A DNA stretch of 64,000 nt, taken from Teichococcus coralli (GTDB lineage: Bacteria > Pseudomonadota > Alphaproteobacteria > Acetobacterales > Acetobacteraceae). Made by a program: the position numbers and the translations under genes. Location of the stretch: positions 62,001-126,000 of the forward strand of contig NZ_SNVJ01000008.1 in assembly GCF_009829925.1 (NCBI RefSeq), written 5' to 3'. Within the stretch, counting starts at the first letter, position 1. Every line of letters begins with the position of its first letter. Below, in pieces: positions 1 to 14,862 of the stretch. Under the pieces are notes generated by a model that was not told the origin of the DNA, did not search any database, and saw only the letters and a list, made by a program, of their open reading frames with translations.

Positions 1-36
1 ATGGTGCTGGCGAGCAGGGTACGGCGATGCATCCGT

Positions 37-567
37 TCAGTTCCCTGGGTTCCGCTGACGCACCCTGGCCAGGGTGCGCTCCAGCGTCAGGCGCGGCACG
101 AAGCTGGAAATGTCTCCCCCCAGCCCCGCGATCTCCCTCACGAAACGCGAGGAGATGAAATGGTTCCCTTCGCTGGCCATCAGGAACACCGGCTCGATCT
201 CGGGGTCGAGCCGGTGGTTCATGCCGGCCATCTGGAACTCGTAGTCGAAATCGGTGACGGCGCGCAGCCCGCGCACGATCACCTGCGCGCCGACCTCGCG
301 GGCGAACTGCACCAGCAGCCCCTCGAAGGGCCGCACCTCGATGACGGTGCCGGTGCGCGCGGCGATCGGCGCCACCTCGGCGCGGACCAGCTCGACGCGC
401 TCCTCCAGCGGGAACATCGGCCCCTTGCCGGCGTTCATCGCCACGCCGACCACCAGCCGGTCGAGGATGCGCGACGCGCGGCCGATGATGTCCAGGTGAC
501 CGTTGGTCACCGGGTCGAAGGTGCCGGGATAGACCCCGGCGCGGGGCGCGCGACCCGGCTCAGCCAT
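37..567 (-). CDS. coaD: Phosphopantetheine adenylyltransferase (CoaD)
   Basis: Cytoplasmic enzyme of coenzyme A synthesis; it adenylylates 4'-phosphopantetheine to dephospho-CoA. The 176-residue product has the usual family length. The N-terminal nucleotidyltransferase signature [10 protein letters not shown] is visible near residue 14, and the C-terminal ISSRFVRE motif corresponds to the family's ISSTxVR nucleotide-binding motif. The longer open frame upstream is the gyrA tail in another frame, so the start is placed at the ATG of MAEPGRAP. That ATG overlaps the gyrA stop by 8 bp, so translation is probably coupled to gyrA. Identification is firm; only the start is chosen by family length. 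Confidence 0.95.
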   Translation of the reverse strand: MAEPGRAPRAGVYPGTFDPVTNGHLDIIGRASRILDRLVVGVAMNAGKGPMFPLEERVELVRAEVAPIAARTGTVIEVRPFEGLLVQFAREVGAQVIVRGLRAVTDFDYEFQMAGMNHRLDPEIEPVFLMASEGNHFISSRFVREIAGLGGDISSFVPRLTLERTLARVRQRNPGN

Positions 568-3376
568 GGTCCTCGCCGCCCTCCAGCTCGCCAGCCTCCA
601 CCTCACCGGCCTCCACCTCACCGGCCTCCACCTCGCCCCCCTGCTCCTCCACCACGGTGGAGCAGGAGATGACCCGCTCGCCATTGTCGAGCCGCAGCAG
701 CGTCACGCCCATGGCCTGGCGCCCGGTGACGCGGATCTGGTCGATCGGCAGGCGGATCAGGCGGCCGGTGTCCGTCACCAGCATGACGTCGTCGCCGGTG
801 CGGACCGGGAAGGTCGCCACCACCGCCCGGCCGGTGCGGGCGGTCAGGTTGATGTTGCCGATGCCCTGCCCGCCGCGTCCGGTGACGCGGTACTCATAGG
901 CCGAGCTGCGCTTGCCGAAGCCGCCATCCGTCACGGTGAGCAGGATCTCCTCCTGCTCCTCCAGCTCGGTGAAGCGCTCCGCCGAGAGGGCGATCTCGGT
1001 GGCGGCCTCCTCGGCATTCTCCTCGGCGAGCGAGGCCTCGGCCTCGGCGGCGGCCTCCGCGCTTTCCTCGCCGTTGCGGCGCCGCTGGGCGGCCTGCTTC
1101 AGGTAGGCGGCCCGCTCTTCGACGCTCGCCTCGACATGGCGCAGCACCGAGAGGGCGATCACCGCATCCCCCTTGCCGAGCCGGATGCCGCGCACCCCCG
1201 TCGAATCCCGGCCGGCGAAGACGCGCAGCGTGTCCAGGTCGGCGCGGAAGCGGATGGCCCGGCCGCCATGGCTGGCCAGCAGCACGTCGTCCCCCTCGCG
1301 GCAGGTGGAGACGCCGATCAGGCTGTCCCCCTCGTCCAGCTTCATGGCGATCAGGCCGGAGGAACGGACGTTCTTGAAGTCCGAGAGGCGGTTGCGGCGG
1401 ACATTGCCCTGCCGCGTGGCGAAGACCAGGTGCAGGTTCTCCCACAGGTCCTCGTCCTGCGGCAGCGGCAGCACCGCCGTCACGCCCTCCTCCTCCTGCA
1501 GTTGCAGGAGCTGGCGCAGCGAGCGGCCACGCGCCGTCGGCCCGGCCTCCGGCAGCTTCCAGACCTTCTCGCGGAAGGCCATGCCACGGCTGGTGAAGAA
1601 CAGCACCCACTGGTGGGTATGCGCGTTGAAGGAGCGGACGACGACGTCGTCCTGCCGCATCCCCGCGCTGCTGCGCCCGCGCCCGCCGCGGTTCTGCGCG
1701 CGGAAGGTCTCCAGCGGCGTGCGCTTCACGTAGCCGTCGCGCGTCAGGGTGACGACCATCAGCCCCGGCTCGACCAGGCTCTCGTCGTCCTGGTCGGCGA
1801 GGCCCTCGACGATCTCGGAAAGCCGCGGCGAGGCGATCTGCGCGCGCACGGCCCGCAGCTCGTCCGCCATCAGCTCCAGCCGGCGCGGCCGCGAGGAGAG
1901 GATCTCCAGCAGCTCACGGATGCGGCCTGCCACCTCGTCCAGCTCGGCGTTGATCTTGTCGCGCTCAAGCCCGGTCAGCCGCTGCAGGCGCAGCTCCAGG
2001 ATGCCGCGCGCCTGCGCCTCGGTGAGCCGCACCGCGTCGTCGCTGACAACATTGCCGGCATCGTCCACCAGCGCCAGCAGCGGGCCGACATCGGCAATCG
2101 GCCAGTCGCGCTCCATCAGCGCGGTGCGGGCGGTCACCGCGTCCGGGCTTTCGCGGATCAGGCGGATCACCTCGTCGATGTTCGCCACCGCGATGGCGAG
2201 GCCGACCAGCAGGTGCCCGCGGTCGCGCGCCTTGCCAAGCCGGTAGCGCGAGCGGCGGAGGATCACCTCCTCGCGGAAGTCGATGAAGGCCAGCAGCACC
2301 TGCCGCAGCCCCATCTGCTGCGGCCGGCCGTTGTGCAGGGCCAGCATGTTCACGGCGAAGGAGGTCTGCAGGTTCGTGTATCGGAAGAGGTGGTTCAGCA
2401 CCACCTCGGGCGTCGCATCCTTCTTCAGCTCGACGACGATGCGCAGGCCGGAGCGGTCGCTCTCGTCGCGCAGGTCGCTGATGCCCTCCATCTGCTTGCT
2501 GCGCACCAGCTCGGCGATGCGCTCGATCAGCGTCGCCTTGTTGACCTGGTAGGGGATCTCCGAGATGGCGATGGCGCTGCGGCCGCCGCGCATCTCCTCG
2601 ATCTCGGCGCGCGCCCGCAGCACGATGCTGCCGCGCCCGGTCTCGAAGGCCGAGCGAATGCCGGAACGGCCCAGGATCAGCGCCCCGGTCGGGAAGTCCG
2701 GCCCGGGGATGATCTTCATCAGCTCTTCGAGCGTGATCTCCGGCTCGGCGATCATGGCCAGGGCGGCGTCGATCACCTCGGCGGGGTTGTGCGTCGGGAT
2801 GTTGGTCGCCATGCCGACGGCGATGCCGTTGGCGCCGTTCACCAGCAGGTTCGGGAAGGCGGCCGGGAGAACCCGCGGCTCCTCGGCGCTCTCGTCGTAG
2901 TTCGGCGCGAACTCGACCGTATCCTCGTCGATGCCCTCCAGCAGCGCCACCGCCGACTTCGCGAGCCGCGCCTCGGTGTAGCGCATGGCCGCCGGCGGGT
3001 CGCCGTCCATCGAGCCGAAGTTGCCCTGCCCATCGATCAGCGGCACGCGCAGCGAGAAGGTCTGCGCCATGCGGACCATGGCGTCGTAGATCGCGCTGTC
3101 GCCGTGCGGGTGGTACTTACCCATCACGTCGCCGACCACGCGGGCGGACTTCTTGTAGGGCTTGTCGGCCGTGAAGCCGTTTTCCTGCATGGAGAACAGG
3201 ATGCGGCGGTGCACCGGCTTCAGCCCGTCCCGCACGTCCGGCAGGGCGCGGGCGACAATGACGCTCATCGCGTAGTCGAGGTAGGAGCGGCGCATCTCCT
3301 CCTCGAGCGCGATCGGCAGCGTGCCTTCAGGCGGGATATGGGCGCCAGGCCCGGTGCCGTTATCGCTCTCGCTCAC
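560..3376 (-). CDS. gyrA: DNA gyrase subunit A
   Basis: Subunit A of type II topoisomerase, which cuts and rejoins DNA to introduce negative supercoils with GyrB. The 938-residue product starts at GTG (VSESDNG), preceded by GGGAAGA about 8 nt upstream. The winged-helix region carries [10 protein letters not shown], so the quinolone-determining positions equivalent to E. coli Ser83 and Asp87 are wild type. The catalytic tyrosine is in [10 protein letters not shown] near residue 132. The GyrA box (QNRGGRGR, about residue 562) at the head of the C-terminal beta-pinwheel separates it from ParC. Oddities are a Glu/Ala-rich insertion in the pinwheel (about residues 755-810) and an acidic repeat tail. 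Confidence 0.96.
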   Translation of the reverse strand: MSESDNGTGPGAHIPPEGTLPIALEEEMRRSYLDYAMSVIVARALPDVRDGLKPVHRRILFSMQENGFTADKPYKKSARVVGDVMGKYHPHGDSAIYDAMVRMAQTFSLRVPLIDGQGNFGSMDGDPPAAMRYTEARLAKSAVALLEGIDEDTVEFAPNYDESAEEPRVLPAAFPNLLVNGANGIAVGMATNIPTHNPAEVIDAALAMIAEPEITLEELMKIIPGPDFPTGALILGRSGIRSAFETGRGSIVLRARAEIEEMRGGRSAIAISEIPYQVNKATLIERIAELVRSKQMEGISDLRDESDRSGLRIVVELKKDATPEVVLNHLFRYTNLQTSFAVNMLALHNGRPQQMGLRQVLLAFIDFREEVILRRSRYRLGKARDRGHLLVGLAIAVANIDEVIRLIRESPDAVTARTALMERDWPIADVGPLLALVDDAGNVVSDDAVRLTEAQARGILELRLQRLTGLERDKINAELDEVAGRIRELLEILSSRPRRLELMADELRAVRAQIASPRLSEIVEGLADQDDESLVEPGLMVVTLTRDGYVKRTPLETFRAQNRGGRGRSSAGMRQDDVVVRSFNAHTHQWVLFFTSRGMAFREKVWKLPEAGPTARGRSLRQLLQLQEEEGVTAVLPLPQDEDLWENLHLVFATRQGNVRRNRLSDFKNVRSSGLIAMKLDEGDSLIGVSTCREGDDVLLASHGGRAIRFRADLDTLRVFAGRDSTGVRGIRLGKGDAVIALSVLRHVEASVEERAAYLKQAAQRRRNGEESAEAAAEAEASLAEENAEEAATEIALSAERFTELEEQEEILLTVTDGGFGKRSSAYEYRVTGRGGQGIGNINLTARTGRAVVATFPVRTGDDVMLVTDTGRLIRLPIDQIRVTGRQAMGVTLLRLDNGERVISCSTVVEEQGGEVEAGEVEAGEVEAGELEGGEDHG
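580..640 (-). repeat. 15-bp tandem repeat coding the acidic GyrA tail
   Basis: Near-identical 15-bp units (acctcaccggcctcc on the plus strand) occur about three times in tandem. They encode repeats of VEAGE at the extreme C-terminus of GyrA. The unit length is a multiple of three, so gain or loss of copies keeps the frame. An acidic C-terminal tail of GyrA is known to modulate supercoiling in E. coli; its role here is inference. Confidence 0.8.
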
Positions 3377-3528
3377 GCGGTCTTCCCATGCAGCAGAAAC
3401 GGGGCAAGGCGGCGGGGCCGAAGCGGCACCCATGGCCTGGGAGGCGCGGCCCGGCCGGCCGCCCCTGCCCCCTTGAATTCCCCACTCCTATAGCCGATCC
3501 GGCGCCTCCCGCCAAACCGGCGCCGCCC

Positions 3529-5304
<1,776 letters not shown>

Positions 5305-5333
5305 GGCACGCACCCAGGTCAGTGAGGACGGGA

Positions 5334-6275
5334 TCAGAGGCGCTCAACATCGGCCGCCTCCGCCAGCCGGCCGATCTCGGCGGCCGTGGGCAGGCCCTGC
5401 GGCGGCCGGGAGACAGCGGCGGCGGCGCAGCCGGTGGCCAGTCGCGCCAGCGCCGTTGCATCCAGCCCGCGTGCCAGCCCGGCGGCCAGCCCGGCGACCA
5501 TCGCATCGCCGGCGCCCACGGTGGTGGTCAGCGGCACGGCGGGCGGCCGCACCCAGAGCATGGCCTCGGGAAGCGCGAAGAGTGCCCCTTCGCCACCCGC
5601 CGAAACGACCACGTGGCTGATGCCACGCTGCTGCACCTCCCGTGCGGCGGCGATCACCGCCGCACGGTCGGGCAGGCTGCGCCCCAGCAGGTCGGCGAGC
5701 TCGGCGCGGTTGGGCTTGATCAAATGGGGCCGCGTCTCCAGCGCGGCTTTGAAGGCGGGCCCGCTGGTGTCCAGCAGAACGCGCCGGCCCGCCCCGGACA
5801 GGGACCGCACCAGCTCGGCCCAGGCATTGGCCTCCAGGCCGGGCGGCAGGCTGCCGGCCAGCACCATCAGCTCCGGGGCGTGCACCAGCCTTCGCCGCAG
5901 CGCGGCAAGGGAGGGGGCAGCCACCGTCGGGCCCGGCGGGTTGATGTCGGTCACCACCCCTGCCTCGGTCTCCACCAGCTTCACGTTGATACGGCAGCGC
6001 CCCGGCACCGGCTCGAACTCACTGATGATGCCGAGCGGGCGCAGGAACTCCTCGAAGGCGGCACAATCCGCCGCCCCCAGCAGCCCGCCGGCCCGTGAAG
6101 GCTCCCCCAGCACCGAAAGCATCACCGAGACGTTCACGCCCTTTCCCGCCGCCCGCAGCTCCGCGCCTTCGGCGCGGTTCACCTCGCCCCGCTCCAGGCG
6201 GGAGATCGGAATGGTCAGGTCGAAGGCGGGGTTCAGCGTGACGGTGCCGATCCGCGTCAGGGCTTCAGCCGGCAT
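5334..6275 (-). CDS. fruK: 1-phosphofructokinase
   Basis: PfkB-family sugar kinase that converts fructose-1-phosphate made by FruA to fructose-1,6-bisphosphate. The 313-residue product shows the N-terminal GTVTLNPAFDLT substrate motif, the central GGxGVN-like segment (AAGKGVNVS) and the C-terminal anion-hole signature TTTVGAGDAMVAG with the catalytic Asp. The start at MPAEALTRIG overlaps the upstream fruB end by 11 bp, indicating translational coupling in a fruB-fruK-fruA operon. Confidence 0.94.
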   Translation of the reverse strand: MPAEALTRIGTVTLNPAFDLTIPISRLERGEVNRAEGAELRAAGKGVNVSVMLSVLGEPSRAGGLLGAADCAAFEEFLRPLGIISEFEPVPGRCRINVKLVETEAGVVTDINPPGPTVAAPSLAALRRRLVHAPELMVLAGSLPPGLEANAWAELVRSLSGAGRRVLLDTSGPAFKAALETRPHLIKPNRAELADLLGRSLPDRAAVIAAAREVQQRGISHVVVSAGGEGALFALPEAMLWVRPPAVPLTTTVGAGDAMVAGLAAGLARGLDATALARLATGCAAAAVSRPPQGLPTAAEIGRLAEAADVERL

Positions 6276-8766
6276 GGCCCAGCTCCCGTAGCGCCGGCAG
6301 GGCGCGCACCTCGGCGGCGGTCGCGCAGCCGAGTGCCAGCCTCGCAACCCGTTCCGCCTCCGCCATGGCAAGCGCGCGGATCTGCGCCTTCAGCGCGGCG
6401 ACGTTCGGGATGGAAACCGAAAGCTCATCCACTCCCAGGCCGAGCAGGATCGGCGCGGCCATCGGGTCGGCCGCCATGTTGCCGCAGACCCCGACCCAGC
6501 GGCCGCGCGCATGCGCCGCCTTCACCGTCATGTCGATCAGCCGCAGCACCGCGGGGTCCAGGGCATCGGAGCGTGCGCCGAGTGTCGGATGCAGCCTGTC
6601 CACGGCGAGGGTGTACTGCGTCAGGTCATTGGTGCCGATGGAGAAGAAGTCGGCCTCCCCGGCGAGCTGGTCCGCCATCACCGCCGCGGAGGGCACCTCG
6701 ACCATGATGCCCACCTCCGCCGGCGGCGCGGCGAGGTCCTGTCGTTCCTGCTCGATGATGTCTCGCGCCGTGCGCAGGTCGGCGAGCCCATCCACCATTG
6801 GCAGCATGATGCGGATGTCGCCGTGCCGGGCGGCACGCAAGGCGGCGCGGACCTGCGCCCGGAACAGCGCCGGCTCGGCCAGTGAAAGGCGCAGGCCCCG
6901 CAGCCCAAGGAAGGGGTTCGCCTCGGCCGGGTGGCGCACGAAGCGCAGCGGCTTGTCGCCGCCGGCATCCAGGGTGCGCAGCACCACCGGCAACCCGCCG
7001 AAGCCTTCCGCCAGGCGGCGGTAGAGGTCGAACTGCTCGTCCTCGTTGGGCGGATGCGGCCGCTCGTCGAACAGGAACTCGCTGCGCACGAGGCCCGTGC
7101 CCTCGGCGCCGGCGGCCAGCGCCTGGGCGGCCTCCTCCGGCCGGCGGACATTGGCGCCGACCTCGATCCGGTGCCCGTCGCGCGTGACGGCAGGGCGGAA
7201 CGCCGCCTCGCGCGCCGCGGCGGCACGCTCCCTGCCTCGCGCCTGGGCTTCCCGCGCCCGCTTCCGCGCCGCCTCGTCAGGGTTGGGCAGCAGGCGGCCC
7301 CGGTCGCCGTCCAGCACCACGGGCGTTCCGTCCGCCAGCTCCAGCACGCCCGGCCCGGCGGCGACGACGGCGGGAATGCCCAGCGCCCGCGCCAGGATGG
7401 CGGTATGCGCGGTGGGTCCGCCCGCCGCCGTCACCAGCCCGACCACCCGGGCCGGGTCCAGGTTGGCGGTTTCCGAAGGCGTCAGATCGTCGGCGGCGAT
7501 GACGGCCTGCTCCGGCAACGGCTCGGCCTCCGCGCCACCGCCGACGAGATGGCGCAGCACCCGGCGCGCCACGTCCTTCAGGTCCGTGGCGCGAGCGGCC
7601 AGCAGCGGGTCGGCCAAGCCTGCCAGCGCCTCGGCCTGGTCATCGGTGGCAGCCTGCCAGGCCGCCGGCGCCGAAGCCCCGCCCTGGATGGCGCGCCGCG
7701 CCGCCGCCAGCAGCTCGGGATCCTCCAGGAACTCCTCATGCGCGGCGAAGATGGCCGCGTGCTTGTCGCCGACCCGGTGACTCATCTCGGCGGCAACGGT
7801 TTTCAGCTCGGCGCGGGAAGCTTCCAGCGCCGCCTCAAGCGCCGCCTGCTCGCCCACCGCGTCGGTGGCGGTCGCGGCGAAGCCGGCCTGCTCCGAGCGA
7901 AAGCGGTGCACCACGCCGACGGCAATGCCGGGGCTGGCGGGCAGGCCGGCGATCGCCCCGGGCTCAAGCGGCTCCTCCACGGTGGCGGGCGCCCGCTCCA
8001 TGCCGGCGGGGGCCGGCTCCCCGCGTTCGTTGTCGCCGAGCTGATCGTCGAAGGCAGCCCGCAACGCCTTCAGCGCCGCCCCGGCATCGGGGCCGGCCAC
8101 GCTGAGCTGCATCGGCGCGCCCGGGCCGGCGCCGAGTTGCAGCAGCGCGATCATGCTGCGCGCCTCGGCGCTGCGCCCGGCATGGCTCAGCGTGACGCGG
8201 GACTGGTAGTTCTTCGCCAGCTGCACCAGCACGCGGGCGGGCCGGGCATGCATCCCGGCCACGGCCGGAGCCGCGACGGTCGCCGTCATCGCCCCATCCT
8301 CCGGGGAAGCCCCGGCGGCGGGCCTGGCGGCTGGCAGCGGCTTGTCCGGATCGAGGGCCGCGAGGATCTCTCCCGCGTCGCCGGTGCGGGCCAGCCGGGC
8401 GGCGAGGTCGGCCTCCCCCAGCACGTCCGTCAGCCGGCGAAGCACGGCGATGTGCTCGTCGCCCTGCGCGGCGATGGCCACCACCAGATGCGCCACGTCA
8501 TCGCCGCTCCATCGCACGCCTTCCGGCACCTGCAACACGGAGATGGCGGTTCGTGCGATCAGTCCGCGATCGGCCCGCTGCCCGTGCGGGATGGCGATGC
8601 CGTTGCCCAGGAAGGTGTCCGCCTCGCCCTCGCGCCGGAGCATGCTCTCGGCATAGGCCGGCCGGATCGCGCCGTTCTCCACCAGAAGCTGCGCCGCCTC
8701 CCGGATCGCCGACTCCTTGTCGGCCGGTCGGGCGGCAAGACGGATGCCGTCAGCGGAGAGAATCAC
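6265..8766 (-). CDS. fruB: Fused PTS IIA(Fru)-HPr-enzyme I multiphosphoryl transfer protein
   Basis: One 833-residue cytoplasmic protein carries the whole soluble phosphorelay from phosphoenolpyruvate to FruA. N-terminal IIA domain with phospho-His in AIPHGQ (near residue 61). HPr domain with GMHARPA (His near 173). Enzyme I from about 265 to the end, with active-site GGPTAHTAILA (His near 452) and the PEP-binding C-terminal barrel (GTNDLTQYTLAVDR, VGVCGNMAADP). All three phosphorylatable histidines are present, so the fused relay should be complete. The start is GTG at 8766, behind a purine-rich GGGAGCAGGA. It is the first gene of the fru operon; no separate ptsH or ptsI is in this window. 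Confidence 0.94.
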   Translation of the reverse strand: MILSADGIRLAARPADKESAIREAAQLLVENGAIRPAYAESMLRREGEADTFLGNGIAIPHGQRADRGLIARTAISVLQVPEGVRWSGDDVAHLVVAIAAQGDEHIAVLRRLTDVLGEADLAARLARTGDAGEILAALDPDKPLPAARPAAGASPEDGAMTATVAAPAVAGMHARPARVLVQLAKNYQSRVTLSHAGRSAEARSMIALLQLGAGPGAPMQLSVAGPDAGAALKALRAAFDDQLGDNERGEPAPAGMERAPATVEEPLEPGAIAGLPASPGIAVGVVHRFRSEQAGFAATATDAVGEQAALEAALEASRAELKTVAAEMSHRVGDKHAAIFAAHEEFLEDPELLAAARRAIQGGASAPAAWQAATDDQAEALAGLADPLLAARATDLKDVARRVLRHLVGGGAEAEPLPEQAVIAADDLTPSETANLDPARVVGLVTAAGGPTAHTAILARALGIPAVVAAGPGVLELADGTPVVLDGDRGRLLPNPDEAARKRAREAQARGRERAAAAREAAFRPAVTRDGHRIEVGANVRRPEEAAQALAAGAEGTGLVRSEFLFDERPHPPNEDEQFDLYRRLAEGFGGLPVVLRTLDAGGDKPLRFVRHPAEANPFLGLRGLRLSLAEPALFRAQVRAALRAARHGDIRIMLPMVDGLADLRTARDIIEQERQDLAAPPAEVGIMVEVPSAAVMADQLAGEADFFSIGTNDLTQYTLAVDRLHPTLGARSDALDPAVLRLIDMTVKAAHARGRWVGVCGNMAADPMAAPILLGLGVDELSVSIPNVAALKAQIRALAMAEAERVARLALGCATAAEVRALPALRELGHAG

Positions 8767-8810
8767 GAGCGTCCTGCTCCCTGTCTTCCCTGCCTTGAAC
8801 CAAACAGAAC

Positions 8811-8830
8811 AGCCCGCGTTTCAGCGGGCT
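8811..8830 (-). terminator. Hairpin terminator after ssb
   Basis: On the minus strand AGCCCGC-TGAAAC-GCGGGCT forms a 7-bp stem with a 6-nt loop, followed by the T-rich GTTCTGTTT. It lies between the ssb stop and the fruB start, so it probably ends ssb transcription and insulates the fru operon. Confidence 0.7.
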
Positions 8831-8863
8831 GACGATCTGCGTCGGGATTCGCGCTCGGCGCGG

Positions 8864-8893
8864 CTTGGGCGCTCCAAGGCCAGAGCGCCCAAG
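8864..8893. repeat. 11-bp perfect inverted repeat just after ssb
   Basis: CTTGGGCGCTC is repeated in inverse as GAGCGCCCAAG with an 8-nt loop. It begins 6 bp past the ssb stop codon. It has no T-run of its own, so it is more likely an mRNA 3'-stabilising hairpin or the first of two terminator stems than a stand-alone terminator. Confidence 0.7.
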
Positions 8894-8899
8894 CCCGGC

Positions 8900-9421
8900 T
8901 TAGAACGGGATGTCGTCGTCGAGGTCGCTGCCGCCGCCCTTCGGCGCGTCCCAGCCGCCGCGCTGCTGACGGCCGCCGCCGCCACCGCTGCGCTCGCCAC
9001 CGCCATAGCCGCCAGAGGAGCGGCCCCCGCCATTTCCGCCTTCGGATCCGCCGCCACCGCCGCCCTCGCCGCCGCGGCCGTCGAGCAACGTCAGCTCACC
9101 GCCGAAGGCGCGCAGCACCACCTCGGTCGAGTAGCGGTCCTGGCCGGCCTGGTCCTGCCACTTCCGCGTCTCCAGCTTGCCCTCGATGTAGACCTTGCTG
9201 CCCTTGCGGAGGTACTTCTCGGCGATCTCGCCCAGCTTCTCGTTGAAGATCGCGACCGAATGCCATTCGGTGCGCTCCTGGCGATTGCCCTCGCGGTCCT
9301 TATATGTGTCGGTGGTGGCAAGGCGCAGGTTCACCACCCGGCCGCCGTTCTGGAAGTTCCGCACCTCCGGGTCCCGCCCCAGATTGCCGATCAGGATGAC
9401 CTTGTTGACGCTGCCGGCCAT
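8900..9421 (-). CDS. ssb: Single-stranded DNA-binding protein
   Basis: Coats single-stranded DNA during replication and repair. The 173-residue product has an OB-fold domain (about 1-115; [19 protein letters not shown] at the start, [14 protein letters not shown] in the middle), a Gly/Ser/Arg-rich flexible linker and the acidic partner-docking tip DLDDDIPF at the C-terminus. The start at MAGSVNK is fixed by an AAGGAG ribosome site just upstream. It is divergent from uvrA across a 277-bp gap containing a LexA-type box, an arrangement common in bacteria and suggesting SOS co-regulation. Confidence 0.96.
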   Translation of the reverse strand: MAGSVNKVILIGNLGRDPEVRNFQNGGRVVNLRLATTDTYKDREGNRQERTEWHSVAIFNEKLGEIAEKYLRKGSKVYIEGKLETRKWQDQAGQDRYSTEVVLRAFGGELTLLDGRGGEGGGGGGSEGGNGGGRSSGGYGGGERSGGGGGRQQRGGWDAPKGGGSDLDDDIPF

Positions 9422-9655
9422 GCCGCCCGCTCCTTCATGCACTGCCGCCCGGCTGCGCCGCCCTGGCCTTCGGAATGCCGAAGGTTGGAAGGCCGGCGCT
9501 GCAGCGGAATTTAACATCTTTGTGCGTCCGCCAGGACGCCTCGCCGCAACCTAGCCATCCACCGGCGCTTCGGCCAGTGCGCAGCGGCAGGACTTGTTCT
9601 GCCATGCGCCAGGCCCACTTCCCGCAGCCCACGGATGCTGGCACAACACCCACCA

Positions 9656-9670
9656 GAACACAATGCGAAC
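9656..9670 (+). promoter_or_regulatory. LexA/SOS box upstream of uvrA
   Basis: The sequence GAACACAATGCGAAC is a perfect match to the alphaproteobacterial LexA consensus GAAC-N7-GAAC. It sits 29 bp before the preferred uvrA ATG in the ssb-uvrA divergent region. A binding site here also argues against the earlier in-frame ATG at 9663, which lies inside the box. Confidence 0.85.
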
Positions 9671-9698
9671 GCCCGCCGCCCAGGAGCCTGACCTGACG

Positions 9699-12629
<2,931 letters not shown>

Positions 12630-12649
12630 GCCCGCCCTCCCGCTACCCC

Positions 12650-13645
12650 TCAGCGCAGGTTGAAGCGTACGGGCACCACCAGTTCGATGGTGGTGCCTTC
12701 CATCTCGTCCGGCACCGATGGCAAGGATGCGCGCTGGATCATCTCGCCCACGGCGTCGTCCAGCGCCGGATGGCCCGAGCTGCGCTCGATCCGCCATCCC
12801 AGCAGGGTGCCGTCGCGCTGCATGCGGAAGCGCAGCAGGGCAACTCCTTCCTCCCGGCGCAGCCGCGCGGAGGTTGGATAACGCTTGGCTCGCTCCAGGG
12901 CAGCGGAGAGCCGCGCCAGGTAGCTTGGGGGTGGCGCGGCCACCCGCCGTGCCACCGGGGCCGGCGCAGCGGCAGGCGCGGGGGCGGCGGGCGTCGGCGC
13001 CACCGGCGCCGCGGTCTGCCGGGGGGGTGCGGGCTGCCTTGGCGCCTCGCGTCGCGGCGGCGAGGGCGGCCGCGCAGGCTGCGGCGGCGGCGGTGCGGGT
13101 GGTGGCGGAGGCGGCAGTTCTTCCGTCTCCAGGATCGGCGCGGTGTCCGGCTCCGGCAGCTCGGCGGCCTTTGCGTCAGGCGGCGCGCTCTGCATCACAT
13201 CCGGGGGCGCGCTCTGCATCATATCCGGAGGCGCGCTCTGCACGACCTCTGTGGGCGCGCTCTGCGCGACGTCGGGCGGCATGGCCTGCGCCGGTTCCAC
13301 CTCGGCGGCGACGGCTTCCGGCGGCGGCTCCGCCGGAACCGGCTCCTGCGCCTCCACGAGCGGGGTATCCGGTGGCGATGGCTCGGTGGCCGCATCGGGT
13401 GGCGGCTTGCTCTCCACGGTGGCTGGCGTGGCGAGAACGGTCTCCACGGCCTCGACCACTTCGCTCGGCGCGCTCGTGTCGTTGGACGGCGCCGTCGGAG
13501 CGGTGGCCAGCTCCAGCGGCATGATGACCGGAGGCGGCTCGGGCGACGGCACGGCGAGCAGCAGGAATGCCGCCGCGCCGCCATGCAGCGCGATGGAGGC
13601 GCCCCAACCCAGGGCGCGGGGCGCAGGAAGGCTCAGGCTGGACAT
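12650..13645 (-). CDS. tonB: TonB-family energy transducer
   Basis: Periplasm-spanning protein that passes proton-motive energy from ExbB-ExbD to outer-membrane receptors. 331 residues: one N-terminal membrane anchor (about 13-32); a long Pro/Ala/Glu-rich spacer (about 35-235); and a C-terminal TonB fold (about 240-331; [16 protein letters not shown], then [15 protein letters not shown]). The spacer contains three back-to-back copies of an eight-residue unit of the type QSAPPD(M/V)M. Third gene of exbB-exbD-tonB. Substrate is not shown; iron or siderophore uptake is the usual role. Confidence 0.88.
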   Translation of the reverse strand: MSSLSLPAPRALGWGASIALHGGAAAFLLLAVPSPEPPPVIMPLELATAPTAPSNDTSAPSEVVEAVETVLATPATVESKPPPDAATEPSPPDTPLVEAQEPVPAEPPPEAVAAEVEPAQAMPPDVAQSAPTEVVQSAPPDMMQSAPPDVMQSAPPDAKAAELPEPDTAPILETEELPPPPPPAPPPPQPARPPSPPRREAPRQPAPPRQTAAPVAPTPAAPAPAAAPAPVARRVAAPPPSYLARLSAALERAKRYPTSARLRREEGVALLRFRMQRDGTLLGWRIERSSGHPALDDAVGEMIQRASLPSVPDEMEGTTIELVVPVRFNLR

Positions 13646-13658
13646 GGGCGAGATCCGG

Positions 13659-14105
13659 TCAGCGCGCCTGAATGGCGCCGCCGGCCTCGGCCTCGGCGAT
13701 CAGCGAGACGCGCGTGATGCCGGCCTGCGTCACGCGCCCCATGACCCGCAGCACCTCGCCGTAGGGAACGGCGCGGTCGCCACGCACATAGACCGGCGCT
13801 TCCGGGTCGTCCGCGTGCAGTGCCTGCAGTCGTGCCACGAGGTTCGGCGCGGCGATTTCCTCCGTTCTGAGGAAGACGCGGCCATCGGCGGTGACGGTGA
13901 GCACCGTCGGTGGCCGCTGTGCGGCGGCGCGCGGGGCGGCCGTCTTGGGCAGCTCCACCGGAACGCCCACCACCATCATCGGCGCCGCCACCATGAAGAC
14001 GATCAGCAGAACCAGCATCACGTCCACCAGTGGCGTGACGTTCATGTCCGCCATCGGCAGCGGGCCGTCGTCGTCATCGCCGAGGCCCAGGCTGGAGAAA
14101 GCCAT
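13659..14105 (-). CDS. exbD: ExbD/TolR-family biopolymer transport protein
   Basis: Inner-membrane subunit that forms the proton channel with ExbB. 148 residues: a cytoplasmic N-terminus, one membrane helix (about 27-47) starting at the conserved [16 protein letters not shown], whose Asp is the proton-carrying residue of the family, then a periplasmic domain. It sits between exbB (6 bp upstream) and tonB (13 bp downstream), which favours ExbD over TolR. Confidence 0.92.
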   Translation of the reverse strand: MAFSSLGLGDDDDGPLPMADMNVTPLVDVMLVLLIVFMVAAPMMVVGVPVELPKTAAPRAAAQRPPTVLTVTADGRVFLRTEEIAAPNLVARLQALHADDPEAPVYVRGDRAVPYGEVLRVMGRVTQAGITRVSLIAEAEAGGAIQAR

Positions 14106-14111
14106 TGCGCC

Positions 14112-14852
14112 CTACTCCGCGGCCGCGCTGCTGCGGGCGTCCGCCAGGCGTGGCGGGCGGCGGGAGAGGCTGGCCGCGAGGTCGGCCGCCGCCGCCTGGC
14201 CCTCCTGCCGCAGCCGGCCCAGCCGCACCAACAGGCGGTTGTAAGCCATCACCGCCGGAATGGCGGCGACAAGACCGATGGCGGTGGCGAACAGCGCCTC
14301 GGCGATGCCGGGGGCGACCACGGCCAGGCTAGTGTCGTTGCTCTGTGCGATGCCGGCGAAGCTGTTCATGATGCCCCAAACGGTGCCGAACAGGCCGATG
14401 AACGGCGCCACCGCGCCAACCGTCGCCAGGAAGGGCAGGCCGGGCTCAACGCCACGGAGCTCGCCGCCCAGGGCATGGCGCATCGCGTGCTCCATGCGGT
14501 GCCGGTACTCGAAGCGGCTTTCGCCGGGTTCCCGCCCGTCGCGCCATTCCCGCGTCCCGGCGCGCAGCACGCGGGCGGCGAGCCCCTCTCCCTGCGGCGC
14601 CCCGCCCGCGGCGGCATCGGGCCTGGCAGCGCGCACGAGCTGCCGCACCTCCCGCCCGATGCGCCGCAGCAGCATGGATTTCTCGACAATGATGGCCCAG
14701 CAGATGACGGAGGCCAGCGCCAGCGCGATCATGACGCCCTTCACCACCCAGTCGGCCTGCAGGAACAGGCCGAGCATGGAAAGGTCGGGCGCGGCGTGCA
14801 GGCCGGCGACAGGAAGGCCGGAAACAGGTGTGGCGATCTCGGTGGGGTTCAT
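14112..14852 (-). CDS. exbB: ExbB/TolQ-family proton channel protein
   Basis: Inner-membrane MotA/TolQ/ExbB-type channel subunit of 246 residues. A first membrane helix is near residues 33-55 and a conserved pair near 150-220, including [15 protein letters not shown] and [17 protein letters not shown], both classic family motifs. The ATG is preceded by GAGAAGG. The operon with exbD and tonB indicates an ExbB role rather than TolQ. Confidence 0.92.
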   Translation of the reverse strand: MNPTEIATPVSGLPVAGLHAAPDLSMLGLFLQADWVVKGVMIALALASVICWAIIVEKSMLLRRIGREVRQLVRAARPDAAAGGAPQGEGLAARVLRAGTREWRDGREPGESRFEYRHRMEHAMRHALGGELRGVEPGLPFLATVGAVAPFIGLFGTVWGIMNSFAGIAQSNDTSLAVVAPGIAEALFATAIGLVAAIPAVMAYNRLLVRLGRLRQEGQAAAADLAASLSRRPPRLADARSSAAAE

Positions 14853-14862
14853 CGGGGCCTTC

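Noticed and set aside
566..3493. Long plus-strand open frame opposite gyrA
   Set aside because: His/Gln/Ala/Arg-rich translation with no domain; it mirrors gyrA codons, as expected in very high-GC DNA.
6931..8832. 633-residue plus-strand frame opposite fruB
   Set aside because: Shadow of the fused PTS gene; low-complexity Arg/Gly/His translation.
9663..9665. Earlier in-frame ATG as the uvrA start
   Set aside because: It lies within the LexA box and has no ribosome site; the ATG at 9,699 is preferred.
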